Shown here: in pieces, positions 57,133 through 64,000 of the stretch
Numbering within the stretch: the first letter of the stretch is position 1
How the letters are laid out: each line of letters begins with the position of its first letter
Program-made: the position numbers and the translations under genes
The notes under the pieces: generated by a model
Told to the model about the DNA's origin: nothing
Database searches by the model: none
The model's input: the letters and a program-made list of their open reading frames with translations, nothing else
NCBI RefSeq assembly: GCF_945859685.1
Contig: NC_079148.1
Span: 138,443,133-138,507,132 of the forward strand
Length of the DNA: 64,000 bases
Source of the DNA: Eupeodes corollae
Taxonomy: Eukaryota > Arthropoda > Insecta > Diptera > Syrphidae
Direction of reading: 5' to 3'

Positions 57133-60005
57133 GATGTTCAAATGGTAGACATGTGCATTCAAGAGGACATATGCGTCCACAGGTTTTTGTCAAAACCAAC
57201 CTCTGTCTACCAACTCCTAGTCTCACCTCCCTGTGGTGAAAATCGGGTGCCTAGTATTTCAACTGGAGATTGGGTTCCAACCCCAGTGGAAAGTTGTTTG
57301 GGGCAGCAAACGATAAGGCACCTCTCCTTATCCAGACGGCAGCGGAGTAATTCCCGAGATGAAATCAACGGTGGCGTCTACAGTTCCAGTAAGGTTGAAC
57401 TACTTAGTGAACACCTTATAGGACTTCTTCGACTTATTCGGAGCCCAGGCCTATAAGGAGCGGTTTTATCCGGCTCCCCATCCTTGGAGTTAAACTAAGA
57501 ATCTGGCCCTCCAGGTTGGAGGTTGTGCGTCGGGGAGACTTCCTGGCCACGTAAAAGCTTTCATAGTTCCGTAGCACCAACAAGCTTCGGATACGGATGG
57601 ATTGACTGTTCACTCACCTTAATATCCACAAGGGGACATGGAAATCTCCTGATCAATCAACCGTCAACCAGATTGACCACATTGCGATCGACGCACGACA
57701 CTTCTCCAGTATACAGGATATCCGAACATACCGAGAGGCCAACATTGACTCGGACCACTACCTCGTTGTAGCCAAGGTACGGCTACGGATATCCCGATCC
57801 AAGCCAAAACAAGGAAGTACTGTGAGAAGATTCGACGTTAGACGGCTACAATCGCAAGAGACTGCCATGTCCTTTTCCGATCGAGTCTCTAATAACCTCC
57901 TAAGGAGTCCTATGCTTCATGCATTAAGCATTGAAAACCAGTGGCAACATTGCCTTGCAGCCATCAGAGATGCCGCCTCTGAAGTGCTAGGTTTCACACG
58001 GCAACCACAGCGAAACCCCTGGTTTGACGACGAATGCCGGCAAGCTCACGCAGCGAAACAAGAGGCATACAAAACGGCGCTGCACAAAAGGACGAGAGCT
58101 GCTCGCGAGCTCTACGAGAAGAAGAGGAGAGAGGAACACCGGCTTCTTAGACGGAAAAAAAGAGAGCATGAGAGGCGCGCGACCGAGGAGATAGAGGGAT
58201 GTCACAACAGGAATGAGGTTCGTAAATTTTACCAAAAGGTAAAAAAAACCTCCCAAGGGTACCAGCCACGAACCGAAGCCTGTAAAGACGATCAAGGGAA
58301 CATCGTAGTAGAACCACAGTCGATGCTGAGAATATGGAAAGATCACTTCTCCAAATTATATAACTGCGATGACGAACCGAATTCCGCTGTAAGGGAGATA
58401 GAATGACTCAACCTCGGCAACGAAGATCAACAATTCCGCCTACCCGACCTTCACGAAGTGAAGATAGCTATATCTAAACTTAAGTCAAACAAAGCTGCTG
58501 GAGCTGACGGCATCACCGCCAAACTATTCAAAGCAGCAGGCGATGACTTGGTAGGGAGCATGCACCAACTCATCTGCAAAATTTGGTCGGAAGAAAGCAT
58601 GCCCGATGAGTGGAATCTCAGCATAGTGTGCCCGATACATAAAAAAGGAGACCCTCTAAACTGCGCCAACTACAGAGGCATCAGTCTCCTTAACATTGCG
58701 TATAAGATCCTCTCTGCCGTATTATGTGAACGTCTGAAGCCATTCGTCAACAACCTGATTGGTCTTTATCAGTGTGGCTTCAGACCACGAAAGTCCACTA
58801 TCGACCAAATATTCACACTACGGCAGATCTGGGAAAAAACCCAGGAGCTTCAAATTGATACCCACCATCTCTTTATCGATTTTAAAGCCGCGTATGACAG
58901 CATCTATAGGGAAGAGCTCTACCGAGCAATGTCTAGTTTTGGCATCCCTGTCAAACTTATCCGTTTGTGCAGAATGACGATGGAGAATGCACGCTGCTCT
59001 ATCAAGGTCGGAAAAGATCTTACCGATGCATTTGATGTCAAAAAATGTTTTAGACAAGGCGATGCACTGTCATGCGACTTCTTCAACATCGTTCTGGAAA
59101 GAATTGTGCAAAACTCAACCGTCAACACTAGAGGCACAATCTTCCAAAAATCCATCCAATTACTCGGATACGCAGATGATATTGACATAAGTGGAAGATC
59201 AAAGCGTGATGTCAGTGGAGCGTTTTTGAGCATTGCGACGGAAGCGAAGAAGATGGGTTTTAGTGGTCAATGAGGGCAAGACCAAGTATATGCTGTCATC
59301 AAAAAAGGACACTGAAGGACGACGTCTTGGACAAAATGTTACCATGGACACTGGACAGCTATAACTTTGAGGTAGTTAAGCAATTTGTCTACCTAGGCAC
59401 CGCTATTAATGCAGACAACGACATCAGCGCTGACATCAAACGAAGAATAACTCTTGCAAATCGCTGCTTCTTTGGACTTAGAAGGCAATTGAGAAGTAAA
59501 ATCCTCTCTCGAGCATGTAAAATCACCATCTATAAGACACTCATCATCCCGGTTCTCATTTATGGCGCTGAGGCCTGGACCCTGTCAAAGAAAGATGAGA
59601 GCGTCTTAGGATGCTTCGAGAGAAAAATTCTTCGGGCGATTTTTGGTCCCGTACGCATAGATGGAGAATGGAGGAGAAGATATAACGACGAGCTGTACGG
59701 GCTGTACAGCGACACTGACCTAGTTAGCAGAATCAAAGTCCAACGGCTTAGATGGCTAGGTCATGTAGAGCGGATGGACATCAACGCTCCAGCCCGCAAG
59801 GTCTTCGAATCCAATCCCGAGAGACGGCGCAGTAGAGGAAGACCGCGACTCAGGTGGCGCACCCAGGTGGGAGAGGACCTCAACCAACTTAGCGTGCGAA
59901 ACTGGAGACAGCTAGCTAGGGACCGATCTGGCTGGAGACGCTTGTTGGTTGAGGCCCAGGTCCGCCCCGGACTGTAGCGCCACCTTAAGTAAGTAAGTAA
60001 GTAGC
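57133..60005 (+). mobile_element. RTE-like LINE copy D, most complete copy
   Basis: About 480 bases of non-coding 5' sequence (including CCCTCCAGGTTGGAGGTTG near 57509) run into the C-terminal part of the endonuclease at about 57613; the first two thirds of the endonuclease are missing, so there is an internal deletion. RT and C-terminal regions follow to a stop at 59977, then a 3' UTR of about 10 bases and a TAAG tail (59985-60003) that meets the gap. The left border interrupts the AT-rich repeat copy iv. The right target duplication is hidden by the gap. Few lesions and about 97% identity to copy A (where compared) point to fairly recent activity of the family. Confidence 0.87.
57610..59977 (+). 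pseudogene. Endonuclease/reverse transcriptase polyprotein of LINE D
   Basis: In order: HLNIHKGTWKSPDQSTVNQI and DHIAID, SDHYLVVAKVRLR (end of endonuclease, to about 57795), a basic coiled linker with KRTRAARELYEKKRREEHRL (about 58088-58147), a stop at 58404-58406, RT SNKAAGADGITAKLFKAAGD (58488-58547), VCPIHKKGDPLNCANYRGIS, QCGFRPRKSTIDQIF, FIDFKAAYDSIYREEL (motif A), FRQGDALSCDFFNIVLE (motif B), LGYADDIDISG (motif C, 59163-59195), a +1 frameshift at about 59260 (one extra T against copy A), then GLRRQLRSKILSR, PVLIYGAEAWTL, WLGHVERMD and RRSRGRPRLRWR to the stop. The catalytic Asp residues are kept. Three lesions (deletion, stop, frameshift) still make it inactive. Confidence 0.86.
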
Positions 60006-60205
60006 NNNNNNNNNNNNNNNNNNNNNNNNNNNNNNNNNNNNNNNNNNNNNNNNNNNNNNNNNNNNNNNNNNNNNNNNNNNNNNNNNNNNNNNNNNNNNNN
60101 NNNNNNNNNNNNNNNNNNNNNNNNNNNNNNNNNNNNNNNNNNNNNNNNNNNNNNNNNNNNNNNNNNNNNNNNNNNNNNNNNNNNNNNNNNNNNNNNNNNN
60201 NNNNN
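60006..60205. other. Assembly gap, 200 N
   Basis: Placeholder of exactly 200 N starting right after the TAAG tail of LINE D. The real length and content are unknown; the sequence after it does not resume the repeat that flanks LINE D on the left. Confidence 0.97.
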
Positions 60206-61200
60206 TGGACGGATATGAACTAGTTGTGTGTATAATTGTATAAATGCACCTACAAACATATCTTCTAAAGTACCAACATCCTGTTTGATTTGCATCTTAA
60301 TGATGATTTTATACGTGAATGACATTTTGTTTGTATGTATCAACCTCTGTAGGTCTGTAGTATCATGGCCTAAAATTTGGCAATGAGGCGAGGCTTTTTG
60401 TATATAAATGACGACGAGCGATGGAGAAATTGATAATATGTTTACTTCTATAGAACTCAAGTCCTTCCCCATAAGAGCTAAGCTATGTATAGATAAGATC
60501 CCAGTTGTCCTAAATATAGTAACTTTACAATAAATTTGTGCCTAATAAAACAATGGTAGAATTGTAGAATTTCATTAAACAAAATTCGAAGATGGTATCG
60601 GAGAGAGAAGGAGCTCAGGTTCTTATCAGCATAATGCAATTTCTCACTATGATTTGAGGTTTCTGAAAGAAGAAATGGAAGGTTTGGGCAAAATTGAAAA
60701 TTCAAATTTGAAACGAACAATTTCGTTAGTCACAAGATTTGTCACATCAATTTATTTATATGTAGCAAGTTGTTCACTGCCATTCCTTTGGTTGCTTAAC
60801 TTGTTTACCAAACATCGCTCAGTCTCTTTTCTTCCATTTTCTTTGCCAAAAGAACGCAATACTTTGTTATAGGATTAATCTGTTCTGAATTCGAAAATCT
60901 TCTTGATTATTGTTCCGGTTTTTTTTCCCATTTTAAATTTTTTTTATTTTAAAAAATTTTGGGGCCTCAGAACCCAAAAAACCGAATTTTACATATTTAT
61001 TTTTTGTAGAAAATCTGAAATTTTTAAAATTTTCAAAAACACTTAATCCAAAAAATTCAAGTTGAGAATCCTTATATTCTAGTGGTCTAGGAATCTTTCC
61101 ATTGCTGTACCTCTCTTTTAATTAAACCAATTTTACAAAAAGTTATGGGTAAAAACCCATGTTCTTATTAAAACGACTTCTCATCAAAACGCCAAATTAA
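60206..61200. other. AT-rich stretch without recognised genes
   Basis: Open frames at 60478-60720 (minus) and 60654-60872 (+) are not recognised. Nothing else stands out. Confidence 0.4.
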
Positions 61201-61464
61201 ATGATCCATATAGAAGCAGGATGTTCACCCCTTATTTTGGTAACGCTAAAGCTGCACTTTGACTATATAGTAAAAGTTATGGAAATGGAAGAAAGGTGGT
61301 TACCAAAAATTGTAATGAAGCATCTGCAAGCAAACAACACAAACTGCGTCAAGGAATGGCAAGATCTTGCAAATTTTTACGGATGCGACCTCAATTTTAA
61401 TGCTAATGAAGGAGCAATTACTCTAGGGAAAAAATTCCAGACCATTATGGAAAAATATGGCTAA
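61201..61464 (+). CDS. Unrecognised 87-codon ORF, possible retroelement tail
   Basis: A stop (TAA at 61198) directly precedes the ATG. The protein has a mixed, protein-like composition with IEAGCSPLILVTLKLHFDYI, WLPKIVMKHLQANNTNCVKE and WQDLANFYGCDLNFN. The first part recalls the helical region after the RT domain of some non-LTR elements, but no RT is readable upstream. It could be a relic of such an element or a small exon. I assign no function. Confidence 0.3.
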   Translation: MIHIEAGCSPLILVTLKLHFDYIVKVMEMEERWLPKIVMKHLQANNTNCVKEWQDLANFYGCDLNFNANEGAITLGKKFQTIMEKYG

Positions 61465-61599
61465 AGACTTTAGTAAAGAAAAAAACAAAATATTATAAAA
61501 TAGTTTTAGTCTTTCAATCACTCGTCTGGAGAATCAATACATTCAAAGAGAGCATCGTGGGAAAATTTTGTCAACACTATGGACCCATCTCTGGATCTT

Positions 61600-62170
61600 A
61601 ACATTTTTAACATTCAGTAATTTTTTTATTCCCTTCCATTCCTGACAACAGTACTCGCACACAGGAATGGTTGAGAGTTGTAAGTCACTAGGCCCTGGTT
61701 CACAACGGACTGTTGCGCCACCCCATTTGATTTGAATTTTTTTATTAAAATCTAACAGTCAGATTTTTTCATACTAAAATTAAAAACTACAAAAAAAATA
61801 CGCAAATTTGGTAAAAAACGATGTCCGGTTTTTCGATATCTCATGAGAAATAGAAGGTATTGACTTCAAATTCATTCCATTCATCCATTTTGTATTTTTC
61901 TATTCAAGAAATAAAAACTTTTACGAAATTCTACTAAAATAACTCAAAATTGGTTTTCGACTAAAAATATCGTAACCGAAAAAAAATGTTGAAATCAAAC
62001 TATTTCATTATTTATGCAAAATGTTGTTGGAGATTTTTAATTTGTTTTAGAACAATTTAACTGATAACTTTTTTAACAAAACACGAAAAACTGCAAACCT
62101 TTTAAGCAAGACAAATCAACAGGCTTGATTGGATGTTATCAGTGTGGGTCGCATCCCAGTCCCTTTTTTT
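61600..62170 (+). repeat. Dispersed AT-rich repeat, copy v, interrupted by a SINE
   Basis: On the minus strand it starts GGGACTGGGATGCGACCCAC (about 62163), then TTTGTCTTGCTTAAAAGG, TTTTCGTGTTTTGTTAAAAA and AGTTATCAGTT, and continues to ACCAAATTTGCGTATTTTTT and CTGACTGTTAGATTTTAAT. A SINE fragment is inserted at 61631-61734, after which TACTGAATGTTAAAAATG completes the same segment as seen in copy iv. Confidence 0.76.
61631..61734 (+). mobile_element. SINE, 5'-truncated 104-bp copy with target duplication
   Basis: AATTTTTTTATT occurs at 61619-61630 and 61735-61746 and was single in the uninterrupted repeat (compare copy iv), so it is a 12-bp target-site duplication. The insert is the last third of the SINE (CCATTCCTGACAACAGTACT, GGTTGAGAGTTGTAAGTCAC, GCGCCACCCC) plus two ATTTG tail units. 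The 5' truncation is the hallmark of target-primed reverse transcription. Confidence 0.9.
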
Positions 62171-62777
62171 TAAATTATTTTAGGTGTTCTCTTAAAAAGT
62201 TATCACACGCACAAAAACTGCCCACTACCCAAGTGGGAAAATAAAAATATATTCAAAATCTAAGAACTTACACTTTTTGAGAAGTTAAAATTCTTTGAAT
62301 TTTGTTCAATATCTTTTGAATTTTTTAGCAAAGAATTCCGATAAATCGGCAACATTTTGGGAAAAATGCAGAGCTACTTTTAATAGCTAGATTTTAGACA
62401 GAAAAAAAAACATTATAAAACTGCCCAGCCGTTTAATTTGGAAGAAATATACCTACCTCCCTTTCTGAACGATTTTCATCCTGCCTGAGCTCAACCTACA
62501 GGCTCAAGCTTTTTGATGCACCTATCACCAATTACCCCTATTCTAATAAATGAGGTTCTTAAAATATGACTCTTCAAAAATGTTAAAGACATCTAAAACT
62601 CGTGTTTTGAACGCTTAGGTAAGACTCGACAAATATAGTTAATAATCTCTTACTGTATGATGATTTTTTAAAGCATTTATTTTAAATATCTTTTTAACAT
62701 GTTAGTATCCTACTAAAATCATTTCTGAATTTCTTACAATTTCTCTTAAAACAGTAAAGCAGAATAAATTTACTTAC

Positions 62778-62880
62778 CCCAAATCCAAACAACCGACATA
62801 CCAAATTCACTTCCTTTTTCAACACTACCGATACCGAGATCGACCGCGAGACGCGACGCGACGCGATTAGTTGAATGTAT
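62778..62880 (-). other. Candidate 5' non-coding exon with splice donor
   Basis: Read on minus, a GC-richer stretch (CGCGTCGCGTCGCGTCTCGC near 62865-62845) runs into GTTGTTTGGATTTGG, then G|GTAAGT (GTAAGT at 62777-62772). CpG-rich first exons that end in a consensus donor are common in insect genes. The stretch has no long conserved frame, so it would be untranslated. The start is unknown; 62880 is a guess. No acceptor partner or core promoter was identified, so this stays a suggestion. Confidence 0.3.
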
Positions 62881-63332
62881 GAAAAAAAATGCAATTAAAT
62901 TCAAATTTAACTTATTTCAAACAAAAAACACTCAAGACCTTTATTATTTCGATACACTTTTTTACTGCACAATGAGAGACAAACTAAACGCCAAAGAGAA
63001 CAGATTGGAATTTTCAAATTTAACCGCCATTTAACATTACGACATCTACGAACCGAACCGACCAACTAACGGACCCGCTGAGCTACGTGTAGAATGAAAC
63101 AAAAGAATTGAATTCTAATTCACAAATTTCAAAATAAAACACTTAACCTTGAGATTTCTTTATATTTTCTTGCATAAACTTTAAATTTACCGCTTACTTA
63201 ACATTTTGTATGAAATTTTTATATCGCACATAGAAAATAAATATTTTAATTAATTTATTTCGTTTTTAATTCGAATTACTAAACGATCGCAAGAACAAAA
63301 TTTCACAAACTGAACTGATTGCCACCTCCGGT

Positions 63333-63372
63333 CATAGACACACCATATATGAGTATATATGGTGTGCCTATG
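63333..63372. repeat. 40-base near-perfect palindrome with 4-base loop
   Basis: CACACCATATAT (63339-63350) pairs fully with ATATATGGTGTG (63355-63366) around GAGT. CATAG/CTATG extends the stem past one A-C mismatch. The sequence CTCCGGT occurs on both outer sides. No known element end matches it in my memory. Confidence 0.8.
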
Positions 63373-64000
63373 CCTCCGGTTCCGGTTAACGAAGAACGAA
63401 GATAAAGAGGAATGAATATAAAAAGAATTTGTGATGGCGAATGGCGGCGATTTCCGTAAATTAGGAAATGGGTATGGGATTGTTGGTCGCGTTCATCATA
63501 CCATCTCTTTTCGGTTGAAATGCATGAGGGGCGTTCACGATTCGATGAAGTTAACCTGGTTTCGTAATGTTGAAGAAAATCGTGCAACAATTTTGCAACT
63601 TATTATGCCCTGGTCTTATATTAACAGTTTAATACGATGTAAAATAAAATTTGCAATTATGTACAATATAATATGTATTTGACTACAAATGTCACAGTAT
63701 TACATTTACATCTCTTATTCATTTCTTATATCAATCTGATGGGAGCGGAAAGAGTGAGTTTAATGTTAAAATGTGGACGGATAAGAAATTTTTATGGTTT
63801 AGGACTTCATTCAAGAACAGAATTTCAAGTTTATAAGGAGATTTTTGAAACTTACAATACAAATGTTTTGTAAAAAGTATCTGGAGCAGAAGCCGCTCTT
63901 AAATATCAAGCTATCAGCTTATGAGGTGGAAAATGAAAATATAATTTTTCCTTATACGAGTAGTTAATTGATAATTACGAGTATATCTGCAGCAAGACAA

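Larger units (their letters stand above)
62171..64000. other. Stretch with possible host signals, no recognised protein
   Basis: AT-rich with small GC-richer parts. Splice donor and hairpin candidates are listed separately. The open frames at 63431-63682 and 63673-63873 (+) are not recognised. A run of Arg/Lys-poor, unstructured reading gives no family. Confidence 0.4.

Noticed and set aside
57118..57456. 112-codon open frame
   Set aside because: Lies in the leader of LINE D, runs in from the flanking repeat and resembles no protein.

Overview
This 64 kb window is AT-rich, gene-poor eukaryotic DNA, most likely intronic or intergenic sequence from an insect. A brachyceran fly fits best. That is an inference from the mix of element families (LOA-like, Jockey/CR1-like and RTE-like non-LTR elements, Tc1-like, piggyBac-like, Helitron) and the base composition; the sequence alone does not fix the species. 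I found no intact host protein-coding gene and no rRNA, genuine tRNA gene or CRISPR array. Two runs of exactly 200 N (4594-4793 and 60006-60205) are scaffold gaps, and both touch transposable elements.

Nearly everything recognisable is mobile DNA in various states of decay. One APE-RT non-LTR family (RTE-like, short 3' UTR, TAAG tail) has four copies: A (1-1296, +), B (34230-36324, -), C (42795-45257, +) and D (57133-60005, +, the most complete). A tRNA-derived SINE occurs at 36545-36785, 47067-47381 and 61631-61734, and as the two ends of a SINE/LINE chimera at 12762-14928. The last 30 or so bases of the SINE resemble the 3' end of the A-D LINE family, so the two look like a SINE and its driver LINE.

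Layout: LINE A; a Tc1-like transposon cut by a gap (3973-4593); a hexamer microsatellite; a LOA-like LINE with RNase H (about 7650-9446) with a Helitron of 1355 bp set directly at its 3' tail (9447-10801); the chimera; a piggyBac-like relic (about 14960-15735); a pair of inverted AT-rich repeats around a Jockey-like fragment (19320-21620); a decayed LINE (21900-23800); a candidate recursive splice site (24096); a 227-bp tandem duplication (27694-28147); another decayed LINE (28260-30760); a mariner/Tc1 relic (31245-31852); a tandem array carrying a motif identical to the 3' end of tRNA-Lys, interrupted by LINE B and a SINE (34141-37700); LINE C; a CR1/Jockey-like relic (45815-46760); the full-length SINE; an RTE LINE with a 13-bp target duplication (48781-50915); LINE D; and a truncated SINE nested in a dispersed repeat (61600-62170).

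Host signals are few. A polypyrimidine-CAG/GTAAGT site at 24096 on the + strand would fit a ratchet point in a very long intron. A GC-richer stretch at 62778-62880 on the minus strand ends in a good splice donor and could be a 5' non-coding exon. The elements do not form a pathway. Their relations are of nesting (LINE B and a SINE in the array, a SINE in a repeat, the Helitron at a LINE tail) and probably of parasitism (the SINE on the A-D LINE).
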